Assembly (NCBI GenBank): GCA_009783235.1
Contig: WRHN01000002.1
Span: 62,001 to 126,000 of the forward strand
Source of the DNA: Candidatus Saccharimonadota bacterium
GTDB lineage: Bacteria; Patescibacteriota; Saccharimonadia; Saccharimonadales; Saccharimonadaceae
Reading direction: 5' to 3'
DNA: 64,000 nt
This document shows positions 17,077 to 24,045 of this stretch, piece by piece. A program made the position numbers and the translations under genes. The notes under the pieces are model-generated. The model did no database searches. It saw only the letters and a program-made list of their open reading frames with translations, and had not been told where the DNA came from. How positions within the stretch are numbered: position 1 is the stretch's first letter; every line of letters starts with the position of its first letter.

Positions 17077-17599
17077 CAGCTATAATTCCGTTTTCAACCA
17101 ACCAGTAGTAAAGTTCGTCATTCGCATTGTCGATACCCGCTTTGCGAGCGACCTCTTCACCATTCTCAATCAAAACCAATGTTGGAAATTCAACAACGTT
17201 CAGTTTTTGCAGCGCCACGGGCAAGTTAGTGTCGCCCCTGTTATTCGCAGCTACTGTATCAAAAACCACAACGGGCGGCGCGGATTTCTTTATATCCAAC
17301 AAACCTATAAAAAGCTCCGCGAGATATTCTGAACAATCCGAATCATCATCACAATCATCAATCACCAAAATCAACGCCGAATTACCACTGACAAAAATAT
17401 CCAGAATTTGCGATCCGCGGACTTCGCTGTCATTTTCCAGAGAACTCTCAGCCTGGCTATCAAGCGCGCACTGTTCTAATTCCATCAACTTAAACGCGCC
17501 AAACAAAACCCCGGCGAGCAGCAAAGCGCCTATCACCAACACTATCGCCCAGTCTAAGCGGTTGAATTTATTGTTGTCATCTTTTGCGAGCTTTCTCAC
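17054..17599 (-). CDS. Membrane-anchored thioredoxin-fold-like protein
   Basis: A 181-residue protein with a GTG start. A cytoplasmic N-terminus is followed by one membrane segment (about 18-40) and an outer domain. The stretch LNVVEFPTLVLIENGEEVARKAG has the cis-Pro and beta-hairpin typical of the C-terminal half of thioredoxins. No CxxC active site is present; the only cysteines near the expected position are in DDCDDDSDCSEY. So the fold is likely thioredoxin-like but classical oxidoreductase chemistry is doubtful. It overlaps the RNase HII-YraN start by 23 nt. TGCTAAAAT at 17606-17614 lies 6 nt upstream of GTG, giving a leaderless mRNA. Confidence 0.6.
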   Translation of the reverse strand: MRKLAKDDNNKFNRLDWAIVLVIGALLLAGVLFGAFKLMELEQCALDSQAESSLENDSEVRGSQILDIFVSGNSALILVIDDCDDDSDCSEYLAELFIGLLDIKKSAPPVVVFDTVAANNRGDTNLPVALQKLNVVEFPTLVLIENGEEVARKAGIDNANDELYYWLVENGIIADEENFGD

Positions 17600-17605
17600 A
17601 TCTTT

Positions 17606-17614
17606 ATTTTAGCA
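17606..17614 (-). promoter_or_regulatory. Extended -10 promoter of the thioredoxin-like/rnhB unit
   Basis: TGCTAAAAT on the minus strand with 6 nt to the GTG start at 17599. Confidence 0.55.
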
Positions 17615-17639
17615 TCTGTTGCAATATTTAAAACACTTA

Positions 17640-17648
17640 TGATAAAAT
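17640..17648 (+). promoter_or_regulatory. Extended -10 promoter of the 76-residue membrane protein
   Basis: TGATAAAAT on the plus strand, 6 nt before the ATG at 17655. The same element and spacing are seen at proS. Confidence 0.55.
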
Positions 17649-17654
17649 AAACCC

Positions 17655-17885
17655 ATGATGTATTCTTGGTCTTGGGGGGCGTTCGCCATAGGGTTTGTTC
17701 TTTTAATCTTGTCTGTCATATTTATGCGCTATGCCACTAAAGTCGCCGACATGTTTGGCGGAGCATACAGCAAATACCAGCTCTACTCTTATATCGCCGC
17801 TGGTGCTTCGCTGTTTATTATGTTCAATTTACATTCTTTTATAATCAGTTTTCTAGCAAACAATATTTTTGGTGGTGTAAAATAA
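17655..17885 (+). CDS. Small two-pass membrane protein of unknown function
   Basis: A 76-residue protein that I do not recognise. It has two hydrophobic segments (about 8-25 and 46-70) separated by a short polar loop with YSKYQLYSY. It is supported as a gene by the promoter 6 nt upstream and by the next gene 26 nt downstream, which has its own RBS (GAGAAAGGAAGAG). It is probably co-transcribed with the following surface protein gene. Confidence 0.6.
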   Translation: MMYSWSWGAFAIGFVLLILSVIFMRYATKVADMFGGAYSKYQLYSYIAAGASLFIMFNLHSFIISFLANNIFGGVK

Positions 17886-17911
17886 TTAACTTTTAAGAGA
17901 AAGGAAGAGAT

Positions 17912-19372
17912 ATGAATCCACAAAATGAACCAATCAGCCCAGATAACCTGGCTGGCGGCGAAGTTGGCGCAACGGCGCCACCGACCGAGGCCGCAGCGCC
18001 TACAGCCGCAGAACCAATGGCGACTGCAACTGAACCTGTTATGGACGTACCTGTCGCAACAGAGCCTGCCATGGACGCGCCCGTTACAGCTGAGCCAGTC
18101 GCTGACACTCCAGCAGATATAGAGTCGACGCCGAGCGCAGAACCAGCGATGAGCAACAATACTTTTTCAATCAGTCCGACCGAAACGACTGCGGAAACTA
18201 ACGAGCCAATGCCCACTGGCAACATCAAACTTAGCGGTAAAAAATCCAAGAAAGGCCTGCTGATTGCTATAATCGTGCTGATACTCGCTCTAGTTGGTGG
18301 TGGTGTTGCTTTCATGTTATGGAACAACTCTGACAGTAAACTAGTGTCCGACGCTTGGCACAATTTGTTCAAAGATAAAAACCAGATTTCGCTGAACCTT
18401 CAGGCAGACATTAAGTCCGCAGACGACAGCAATATCTCGCTGTCCATGGCCGTTGACAGTGTCAGCCAGGGCGAGTCCGCTAAATCTAACGCCGAAGTAA
18501 AAATCAGCGCTAACGGTACTTCGTTTGATGTTAAAGCCGAAATCATCAGCAAAGATGGCGATATTTACCTCAAAACTGACCTGGGATACCTGGCTGAGAT
18601 GCTAGGAGATGCGGCAGAATATGACGGCGAGTGGATTAAAATTTCCAAAGAGCTTATCGAGCAAATGACCGACCAAGAAAGCGATTCTTCTATGGGCATT
18701 GTTGGGGGCACCATTACCGACACATCAACCTGTTTGACTGAAGCGGCAAAAGCTCTGACCAACAGCGTAGCTCAACAAGATGAGATATTGAAAGTTATCA
18801 ACGACAGCAATGTTATAAATTATCAGCGCGCTGATGTGGACGGAGATTTAATCACTTTTGATTTGGCGCTTGACTATAATGATAAAGATGGCGCTAAGGC
18901 GCTCTCTGAGAGCATGCAGAATACGACTGTTTTCAAAAACTTGTCGGCTTGCCCTGGTTTTGACATGTATTTCAATGACGCGACCACATATTACGATGAC
19001 GAGGAAGGAATCTTGCCTGATGAGAGCACCGCGGAACCAGTCCCAACTATCTCTTTCACAATCAACAAGAAAACTCGTGAATTTCACGGCCTCAATATAA
19101 CCTCAAAAGATGGCGACAACAGCGTCGTTTTCAAAATGACCGGCTCAACCAGCAATCGCACTGACGTTAACATTTCGGCCCCAGAAGGCGACGTTGTTGA
19201 CATCACCGAAGTGCTTGAAGCCTTGATGTCTGGCGGCCTGATAGAGAGCCTGATGTCTATTGGCGGTGGCTATGGCGACACTCCGATTACTTACGGTTGC
19301 GGCTACAACTACGATGGTGAAGACGAATACGCTGCTTACGCTGACTGCGTCCCCGAAGACTATGATTTGTAG
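17912..19372 (+). CDS. Membrane-anchored surface protein with Ala/Pro/Glu-rich cytoplasmic N-terminus
   Basis: A 486-residue protein that I do not recognise by family. Residues 1-105 are disordered and rich in Ala, Pro, Thr and Glu with repeated ATEP/AEPV units. A KKSKK stop-transfer precedes a membrane segment at about 114-136. The remaining 350 residues are an external domain rich in Ser, Asp and Lys with short beta-strand-like stretches. The segment TSFDVKAEIISKDGDIYLKT resembles the beta strands of lipoprotein-like carriers. The Tyr/Asp-rich C-terminus (YGCGYNYDGEDEY) is striking. The design (disordered inside, one membrane pass, folded domain outside) recurs in the two proteins at 34257-37245. 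The RBS AAAGGAAGAG is close to the ATG. Confidence 0.7.
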   Translation: MNPQNEPISPDNLAGGEVGATAPPTEAAAPTAAEPMATATEPVMDVPVATEPAMDAPVTAEPVADTPADIESTPSAEPAMSNNTFSISPTETTAETNEPMPTGNIKLSGKKSKKGLLIAIIVLILALVGGGVAFMLWNNSDSKLVSDAWHNLFKDKNQISLNLQADIKSADDSNISLSMAVDSVSQGESAKSNAEVKISANGTSFDVKAEIISKDGDIYLKTDLGYLAEMLGDAAEYDGEWIKISKELIEQMTDQESDSSMGIVGGTITDTSTCLTEAAKALTNSVAQQDEILKVINDSNVINYQRADVDGDLITFDLALDYNDKDGAKALSESMQNTTVFKNLSACPGFDMYFNDATTYYDDEEGILPDESTAEPVPTISFTINKKTREFHGLNITSKDGDNSVVFKMTGSTSNRTDVNISAPEGDVVDITEVLEALMSGGLIESLMSIGGGYGDTPITYGCGYNYDGEDEYAAYADCVPEDYDL

Positions 19373-19407
19373 TTTTTTCACTAATTAAACCGCCAGAGCG
19401 AAAAACA

Positions 19408-19433
19408 ATACACCTCCCGTGCGGGAGGTGTAT
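19408..19433. terminator. Bidirectional terminator between convergent genes
   Basis: A perfect 11-bp stem (ATACACCTCCC/GGGAGGTGTAT) with a 4-nt loop lies between the convergent stops at 19372 and 19457. The minus strand continues TGTTTTT, so it best terminates the PilB-like gene, but the plus strand can also fold. Confidence 0.75.
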
Positions 19434-19456
19434 TTGAAGTTATTTAAATCTGCATT

Positions 19457-21088
19457 CTACAACACACGATTCACTTCTTCTAGCGTGGTTTTGCCAGCCA
19501 GCGCTTGCAAAATTCCCCGCTGCAGCATGGTTACCATGCCGTTACCGCGCGCGACTTTTTCGATTTCTGTTTCATTAATTTCAGTGATATCGCCGCGCAA
19601 AAAGGCCTGAATATTCTCTGTTACGATTAACTGTTCCATCAAAACAATCCTTCCGTCATAACCAAACGGATTAGCATCGCTCTTGCCGGGTTTGTACAGT
19701 TTAATATTATTCAAATCGGGCTTCGGCTCGCCTGGTGGCAATTCGGCCAGAACTTCGCGAATCCAATTTTTGGTTGTTTCATCTGGTTCATATTCTTGCT
19801 TGGTTGAGTCATCTAATCGACGCACCAAACGCTGACCAATAACCAACCTAACCGCTGTTGCAAAAATCGGATTAGTGCCAATCATATCAACCATGCGCGC
19901 AAAAGCCGCGGCCGCTGAATTTGCGTGAAAAGTCGCCAACACCAAGTGCCCAGTAATAGAAGCCTGAATAGCGGTTTTAGCCGTGTCGTTATCGCGAATC
20001 TCACCAACCATCACCACGTCTGGGTCGAGTCGCAAAACCGCGCGCAGCTGATCGACGAAACTAATGCCCAGATCAGTATTGACTGGAATTTGCGAAACGC
20101 CCGGAATCGAAAATTCAATCGGATCTTCCAGAGTCAAAATTTTGCGCGACGAATCATTCAGCGCGTTCAAAATAGAATACAGCGTCGTCGACTTACCAGA
20201 ACCCGTCGGCCCGACCGTCATCACCATACCGCGCGGATGCGAAATAATTTCTTGTAATTCAGTTTTTTCTTTATCAGAAATACCCAGAACATCCAGCTGC
20301 AACATGTCTGCCTCAAAATTAAACAGACGAATAACTATGTCCGTGCCAAAATTAGTCGGCACAGTCTCAATACGCATGTTCAAAACGTGCTCCTGTTTGT
20401 CGCCGCGAGCTGGAATATCCATCAAAATATGGCCAGATTGGGGCGATCGATCAGCCACCGAAATGTTTGAACGCGAAGCAATAATCGACATCAAAACACG
20501 GTATTTCTCGCTTGTCAGCACTGCCACTGGGTGCAGGGTGCCGTCAATACGCATACGAATCCGCACGTTATCACGCTGCGCCTCGAAGTGAATATCGGAG
20601 GTACCCAATTTGTCGGCCTGCTGCACGATGTAATCTAAAACGTCATCTGGCAAAACTTCGTCCATGGCCTTTGATACCACGTCAAGCGTTACGCTGTCGC
20701 CCTCTTTGGCGATGGTTACGTCATCATAAATAGTCTCTTTCGGCGGATTGTAGCGATCCATCATCGCCCGATATCCAAAATTAGAAATCAAGACAAACTG
20801 CGCCGCCTCTGCCCTGTCGTTATATTCTTTCGTCAGCTCGTCAATTTTACTCGACGGAGTAGAACTGGTTACCGCAAAAATTGTTGGCTTGGAATCACTA
20901 CCGGGTTTGAGCGGCACCATTTTAAACTGATACATGTCGTCAATGGTCATAAGACCTGACGTCAACGGCAGAGTTTCTTCAATTCCGCGAGTGTCAAGAT
21001 AAGTGAGGTGCAACAAATTAGCTCGGTGCTCAGTCGAGAGTTCTTCTTGCTCGCGTACGCGCTCTTGTCGCTTAGCCTCTTCGTTCAC
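19457..21088 (-). CDS. pilB: PilB/GspE-family type IV pilus assembly ATPase
   Basis: A 543-residue secretion ATPase with a GTG start. The N-terminal third matches GspE/PilB N-domains loosely. Then come a LGTSDIHFE block (usual ASDIHxE), Walker A GPTGSGKSTTLYS, the Asp box LTLEDPIEF, Walker B DPDVVMVGEIRD and the His box TGHLVLATFHAN. The four-Cys zinc motif usual before the C-terminus of GspE/PilB is not seen. ATP hydrolysis by the hexamer drives pilin polymerisation. No other pilus genes are in the window, so it may serve a pilus cluster elsewhere or a reduced system. PilB rather than PilT is preferred because of its length and N-domain. Confidence 0.88.
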   Translation of the reverse strand: MNEEAKRQERVREQEELSTEHRANLLHLTYLDTRGIEETLPLTSGLMTIDDMYQFKMVPLKPGSDSKPTIFAVTSSTPSSKIDELTKEYNDRAEAAQFVLISNFGYRAMMDRYNPPKETIYDDVTIAKEGDSVTLDVVSKAMDEVLPDDVLDYIVQQADKLGTSDIHFEAQRDNVRIRMRIDGTLHPVAVLTSEKYRVLMSIIASRSNISVADRSPQSGHILMDIPARGDKQEHVLNMRIETVPTNFGTDIVIRLFNFEADMLQLDVLGISDKEKTELQEIISHPRGMVMTVGPTGSGKSTTLYSILNALNDSSRKILTLEDPIEFSIPGVSQIPVNTDLGISFVDQLRAVLRLDPDVVMVGEIRDNDTAKTAIQASITGHLVLATFHANSAAAAFARMVDMIGTNPIFATAVRLVIGQRLVRRLDDSTKQEYEPDETTKNWIREVLAELPPGEPKPDLNNIKLYKPGKSDANPFGYDGRIVLMEQLIVTENIQAFLRGDITEINETEIEKVARGNGMVTMLQRGILQALAGKTTLEEVNRVL

Positions 21089-21106
21089 TACCCCACCCTA
21101 AAATGA

Positions 21107-21475
21107 TTATTCTGCTTTTTTGGTAACGGAATCAGCAACTTTTTTGGCAGATTTGGTAGCTTTTTTAGCGGAAACTTTTGCTTCACCCGCTACTATCTTA
21201 GCCTCTGCGCTCGTTTTGTCGCCAACGGCTTTGGCCGAAGTTTTGGCAGTTTCTATTACATTTTTGGCGGATTTTTTGGTGGTCGAAGCCAATTTTTTAG
21301 CCTCGCCCGCTACCACTTTTGATTCTTTCTTGGCTGTCTGACCAGCCTTGGACGTGGTGTCTTTAATGTCTTGCCTGGTTTCTTTACCAGCTTTCGGAGC
21401 GGTCAAAACGCCAGCCACCGCACCAGCGGCCGCGCCTAGTAGCGCTCCCAAGAAAAATTTACCTTTTTTTGCCAT
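21107..21475 (-). CDS. YtxH-like protein with Lys/Ala-rich repeat tail
   Basis: A 122-residue protein counted from the ATG at 21475, which has AAGGAGG 7 nt upstream; an upstream ATG at 21502 lacks a good RBS. The N-terminus (FFLGALLGAAAGAVAGVLTAPKAGKETR) is the glycine-zipper segment typical of YtxH/general stress proteins. The rest is a low-complexity Lys/Ala/Ser/Thr helix with repeats such as AKKVADS, AKVSAKKA and KSAKKV, similar to histone H1-like tails and to LEA-like coiled regions. Function is uncertain: membrane-associated stress protein, or nucleic-acid binding through the basic tail. It overlaps the upstream 89-residue gene by 17 nt. Confidence 0.65.
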   Translation of the reverse strand: MAKKGKFFLGALLGAAAGAVAGVLTAPKAGKETRQDIKDTTSKAGQTAKKESKVVAGEAKKLASTTKKSAKNVIETAKTSAKAVGDKTSAEAKIVAGEAKVSAKKATKSAKKVADSVTKKAE

Positions 21476-21728
21476 TTTTTTCCTCCTTTTTTTCATTAGC
21501 AAAGTTGACTATTTTTTCCACCAGCGCCTGAAACAAAGCTGGGGTCGCCCACTTCTTCACGCTCTCAACTGTTGCGTGTGCACTATCGACGGTTTTTTCT
21601 ACCGCGTCCGTCACGCGCTTGATTTGAGTAGTAATTTTAATCAAAAGCACTACCAGCACTATCCCAAGGATTAGCGCCACAAATAGCGTAATGGACAAAA
21701 TCACTACTAATATTTGAAATGCGTCCAT
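21459..21728 (-). CDS. Small DUF948-like membrane protein
   Basis: An 89-residue protein with a long N-terminal membrane segment (about 7-32), then an amphipathic helix with regularly spaced hydrophobic residues (ITTQIKRVTDAVEKTVDSA) and a charged Lys/Glu tail. This layout is that of DUF948-type proteins, which often precede a YtxH gene, as here. The pair probably forms a membrane-associated unit of unknown role. Confidence 0.6.
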   Translation of the reverse strand: MDAFQILVVILSITLFVALILGIVLVVLLIKITTQIKRVTDAVEKTVDSAHATVESVKKWATPALFQALVEKIVNFANEKKEEKNGKKR

Positions 21729-21764
21729 AGCTAAATATTAGCATAATCTGGGGTTACTATCAAA

Positions 21765-22640
21765 TTATTTTTTGGACTTCAAAAACTTTCTAATGTCCGC
21801 CGCGTAATCTTCATTATCGAGAACATATTGTAAATGTGTGGTGAAGTAGTTTTTGGGGTCGCCCGTAGTCATCCACCGCCCCTTGGTTTTCTCAACGTAA
21901 ACTGAACCTTTGGTGGCCATGCGCGTGATAGCGTCAACCGTCCACAGTTCGTTGTCCAGTCCCGTGTTCTTCGGCACTAATTCATCAAAGACTTCTGGCG
22001 TCAGCAAATACCGACCATACGAAGCGAGCGCAGACGGAGCCTTGTCCACTTCTGGTTTTTCGACAATATAATCTAATCGATTACCATTCTTTAGCTGAAA
22101 AATACCGTATCTAGAAACTTCTGTTGGTGCAATTTCTTGCGCCATGACCACGCCGCGCGCATCTGGATGTTTATTAAAACTGTCCACCAAAGTTTTGACG
22201 TCGCTACTGCCAAAAACCAAATCGTCCGAATATAAAACTACAAACGCTTCGTCGTCCTGAATATAGTCCCGCGCCGAAGCAATGGGTGAACCGTTGCCGT
22301 ACGGCAAAGACGGATCCTGAGTGATAACAGTAATTTTAGGAAAGTCCAGCACTTCTTGCACCGCCGAATAACGCGCGCCGTTACCATGGGCAATTAATTG
22401 CTTGCGCACATGGTTGACCGAATTGTTAAAATAGTCCTCGTAAATCGGCTTGCCTTCTGGCGTCGCCACAATAATAATGTGCTTGATCCCTGCCTCTACG
22501 CACTCTTCTACGCAAAACTGCATAATCGGACGGTTGCCAATCGGCAACATGCCTTTTGGAATAGTCTTGGCGATTGGTAGATAGCGTGATGCAAAACCAG
22601 CATCTGTTATGATGGCTTTAGTTGGTGACTTATATTTCAT
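21765..22640 (-). CDS. galU: GalU-like UTP-glucose-1-phosphate uridylyltransferase
   Basis: A 291-residue sugar nucleotidyltransferase. The N-terminus (KAIITDAGFASRYLPIAKTIPKGMLPIGNRP) aligns with GalU, and IQEVL-like (VQEVLDF), PYGNGSPI, VLYSDD and IVEKPEVDKAPS also match. In GalU the first loop reads GxGTR; here it is GFASR, keeping the Arg but replacing the Gly and Thr, so nucleotide specificity could differ. It supplies an activated sugar such as UDP-glucose for surface polymers. The RBS AAGGAGG lies 6 nt before the ATG. TGGTAAAAT (22665-22673) is the promoter, just beyond the terminator of the repeat cassette. Confidence 0.85.
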   Translation of the reverse strand: MKYKSPTKAIITDAGFASRYLPIAKTIPKGMLPIGNRPIMQFCVEECVEAGIKHIIIVATPEGKPIYEDYFNNSVNHVRKQLIAHGNGARYSAVQEVLDFPKITVITQDPSLPYGNGSPIASARDYIQDDEAFVVLYSDDLVFGSSDVKTLVDSFNKHPDARGVVMAQEIAPTEVSRYGIFQLKNGNRLDYIVEKPEVDKAPSALASYGRYLLTPEVFDELVPKNTGLDNELWTVDAITRMATKGSVYVEKTKGRWMTTGDPKNYFTTHLQYVLDNEDYAADIRKFLKSKK

Positions 22641-22664
22641 TATTCCTCCTTGCTTTATAACTCA

Positions 22665-22673
22665 ATTTTACCA
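22665..22673 (-). promoter_or_regulatory. Extended -10 promoter of galU
   Basis: TGGTAAAAT on the minus strand, about 25 nt before the ATG. It lies right after the terminator at 22682-22707, so galU is transcribed separately from the cassette upstream. Confidence 0.5.
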
Positions 22674-22680
22674 CACAAGT

Positions 22681-22707
22681 AAAAGGCCTCGTAAGAACGA
22701 GACCTTT
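22681..22707 (-). terminator. Terminator closing the repeat-rich RNA
   Basis: The minus-strand RNA forms AAAGGTCTCG-TTCTTA-CGAGGCCTTT, a ten-pair stem with one G-U pair, followed by TTTT. The G-U pair becomes a mismatch on the plus strand, so the orientation is minus. It marks the end of transcription through the repeat region. Confidence 0.7.
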
Positions 22708-22847
22708 ACATTTACCTACGCCAGTTTCCTGGCCTGTGCTGCGCGCCACGTTGCTTGACCATGATGCTGTGCCGTTGCTTCGCTTTGCCTCTACACCACG
22801 GTGCGTCGCGTTGCTTTGCCTTTGCCGTGTTGTGCTCCGCTTCGCCA

Positions 22848-22882
22848 TGCCATAGCGGTACTTTGCGTCACACTGCCGTTGC
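22848..22882 (-). repeat. Long direct repeat B, copy 1
   Basis: An imperfect 35-nt repeat with its partner at 23045-23079. The minus-strand core is CGCAAAGTACCGCTATGGCA preceded by GCAACGGCAGTG; the two copies differ mainly in three bases between those blocks. Copies are 197 nt apart. Confidence 0.8.
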
Positions 22883-22946
22883 ACTGCCATACCAGACAAT
22901 ACCCCGCTCCGCCTTTGCTGAGCGTTGCCCTGCCATTGCTGTGCCC

Positions 22947-22969
22947 TGCTTCACACTACCACGCCTTTG
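22947..22969 (-). repeat. Long direct repeat A, copy 1
   Basis: A 23-nt repeat with its partner at 23180-23202. The minus strand reads CAAAGGCGTGGTAGTGTGAA in this copy, with GTT in place of GTG in the other. Copies are 233 nt apart, so A and B together outline a duplicated unit of roughly 200-230 nt. Confidence 0.8.
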
Positions 22970-23044
22970 GGCTGCCATGCGTTGCTGTGCCGTGCCTTTG
23001 CTGTGCACTAGTCTGCCACGCCGTTGCGGCGCTTAACTGAGCCC

Positions 23045-23079
23045 TGCCATAGCGGTACTTTGCGGCTCACTGCCGTTGC
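23045..23079 (-). repeat. Long direct repeat B, copy 2
   Basis: Second copy of the repeat at 22848-22882. Here the flanks TGAGCC and GGCTCA on the minus strand can pair and close a hairpin around the repeat core; copy 1 cannot form the same closing stem. Confidence 0.8.
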
Positions 23080-23179
23080 GATGCAGTACCTCACTAGGCA
23101 TAGCCTTCGCTATGCTGCACCCTGCTGTGCCTTTGCTTTGCCCCGCTATGTGTTGCATTGCCTTTGCAACAGTCCGCGG

Positions 23180-23202
23180 TGCTTCACACTACAACGCCTT
23201 TG
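23180..23202 (-). repeat. Long direct repeat A, copy 2
   Basis: Second copy of the repeat at 22947-22969, differing at one base. Confidence 0.8.
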
Positions 23203-23223
23203 CAATACTCCACCGCGCTAAAC

Positions 23224-23244
23224 AAAGCCGCGCCAAAGCGGCTT
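23224..23244 (-). terminator. Weak hairpin just after the RAMP-like gene
   Basis: The minus strand forms AAGCCGC-TTTGGC-GCGGCTT, followed by TGTTT. The broken T-run suggests partial termination, allowing read-through into the repeat region. It could also be a processing site. Confidence 0.45.
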
Positions 23245-23247
23245 AGG

Positions 23248-23862
23248 CTAATTCAACCGTTTGTACTCGTAATCGAACCTTCCATTGCCGGCATTGCGCC
23301 ACTGGCCGAAGCCGTGATGCCTGCCGAAGTCCAACCATTCTAGGAATAGCTGTTCATGTGCAGACTCAAGAAGTTCAACCTCAAACTCAACAGTACTACC
23401 GGGCGGAATAGACTCAGAACAAGCCAGCGCCACGCGCGGACCCTGGGCCGTTTCCGCCCTCAGCGGACGCTGACGCATCCCTACTTTGCTGCCTTCTGGT
23501 AGCACAATAGGGATATAGTCTGGCTCCACAAAAATATTCAAATCGATGACTTTTTTATAGGCCGTAAGATCCTTTGAAAGCGATTCTGGAATCCTGCGCA
23601 GAGCACTACAAGCTTCTTTGAAAAAGCCAGTGACCATGTATGCGCGTAGACAGCAGTTGCCGTTTTCGTCACGATAGAACACGCTAGTACCACGCTCGAT
23701 TTCCTCATTGACATTAAAACTTTCGAGATCTTTTAAGGTCTGTTCTTTAGTCGGAGCTTTAGTCGCCATGTAACTGGCAAACAACTCCTCGTCGTTCGGC
23801 TGAGAACCAAGTAACTCTTTGGTAAAAGTAATTTTCACCTGCAAAAACCGCGGCTCTTTCAT
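23248..23862 (-). CDS. Stand-alone protein with RAMP-type (Cas5/6/7-like) glycine-rich loop
   Basis: A 204-residue soluble protein. The C-terminal GFGQWRNAGNG (184-194) fits exactly the RAMP consensus G-x-G, five residues including Arg, G-x-G, the loop that binds RNA in Cas5, Cas6 and Cas7 proteins. The central YMVTGFFKEACSALRR (about 75-90) resembles the helix following the first strand of Cas7-type folds. IPPGSTVEFEVELL (about 152-165) looks like a RAMP-type beta strand. No cas1, cas2, cas3, cas10 or CRISPR array is nearby. The RBS AAAGGAAG lies 8 nt before the ATG. The gene has two candidate promoters with palindromes upstream and an unusual repeat-rich stretch downstream. I recall similar proteins in gut phages but cannot confirm that. 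RNA binding is an inference from the loop. Confidence 0.65.
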   Translation of the reverse strand: MKEPRFLQVKITFTKELLGSQPNDEELFASYMATKAPTKEQTLKDLESFNVNEEIERGTSVFYRDENGNCCLRAYMVTGFFKEACSALRRIPESLSKDLTAYKKVIDLNIFVEPDYIPIVLPEGSKVGMRQRPLRAETAQGPRVALACSESIPPGSTVEFEVELLESAHEQLFLEWLDFGRHHGFGQWRNAGNGRFDYEYKRLN

Positions 23863-23920
23863 TGTGGCTTCCTTTCTGTCGTAATCAGTAAATGTAATCT
23901 AAAAGTGCTAGACATCAAAG

Positions 23921-23927
23921 TTGTCAA
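23921..23927 (-). promoter_or_regulatory. Second -35 element of the RAMP-like gene, abutting a palindrome
   Basis: TTGACA on the minus strand (23922-23927) touches the end of the 24-bp palindrome. A -10 is less clear: TTTTAG or TTTAGA fall 17-18 bp downstream. A protein bound at the palindrome would contact RNA polymerase here. Confidence 0.4.
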
Positions 23928-23950
23928 GTCTTTCTATTAATAGAAAGACT
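23927..23950. promoter_or_regulatory. Perfect 24-bp palindrome, probable operator
   Basis: The half-site AGTCTTTCTATT is followed directly by its exact complement. It overlaps the adjacent 18-bp palindrome by 3 bp and abuts the -35 hexamer at 23922. It is likely a site for a dimeric regulator, or an RNA hairpin in the leader of transcripts from the upstream promoter at 24046. Confidence 0.6.
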
Positions 23951-23965
23951 CTGTAGCTACAGAGT
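23948..23965. promoter_or_regulatory. Perfect 18-bp palindrome, probable second operator
   Basis: ACTCTGTAGCTACAGAGT is fully self-complementary. It shares ACT with the neighbouring palindrome but has a different half-site, so two different dimers or two hairpins are possible. Confidence 0.55.
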
Positions 23966-24013
23966 AAAATATCACCTGCGGCCACCACACTTATAATGTC
24001 CTTATTGTGTTGT

Positions 24014-24039
24014 GTAGACTAGTTTTTTAAAAAGTCTAC
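24014..24039. promoter_or_regulatory. Inverted repeat at the predicted transcription start
   Basis: GTAGACT (24014-24020) and AGTCTAC (24033-24039) flank an A/T-rich centre. The right arm coincides with the start expected from the promoter at 24046-24074, a position where a repressor would block initiation. Confidence 0.45.
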
Positions 24040-24045
24040 GAGCTC

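Larger units (their letters stand above)
22708..23224 (-). ncRNA. Repeat-rich noncoding stretch, probable RNA downstream of the RAMP-like gene
   Basis: About 520 nt with no credible protein gene: frames on both strands are Cys- or Ala/Lys/Gln-rich nonsense. The minus strand is built of GCNNN steps (GCAAAGCGAAGCAACGGCAC and many GCAAAGGC or GCAACGGC copies), giving a loose 5-nt periodicity. Two longer segments occur twice: one at 22848-22882 and 23045-23079, the other at 22947-22969 and 23180-23202. Small hairpins are present, for example CATAGC-GAAG-GCTATG at 23099-23114. A weak hairpin precedes it and a good terminator ends it. I infer an untranslated RNA made together with the upstream gene. 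Its function is unknown. Confidence 0.5.

Noticed and set aside
17054-17599. Classical thioredoxin
   Set aside because: No CxxC; the cysteines are five residues apart within an acidic stretch.
22630-22899. 89-residue Arg/Ser/Ala-rich minus-strand frame
   Set aside because: It spans the terminator and the galU leader and consists of the repeat texture. A terminator hairpin inside a coding frame is not credible.
22681-23244. CRISPR array next to the RAMP-like protein
   Set aside because: Repeats are degenerate, of two kinds, and spaced irregularly (99 to 233 nt). No regular 24-37 nt repeat with equal spacers, no cas1/cas2.
22755-23343. Cys/Leu-rich plus-strand reading frames of 60-93 residues over the repeat region
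   Set aside because: They arise from the low-complexity GCNNN texture read on the complementary strand. They overlap each other in several phases and lack RBS and promoter.
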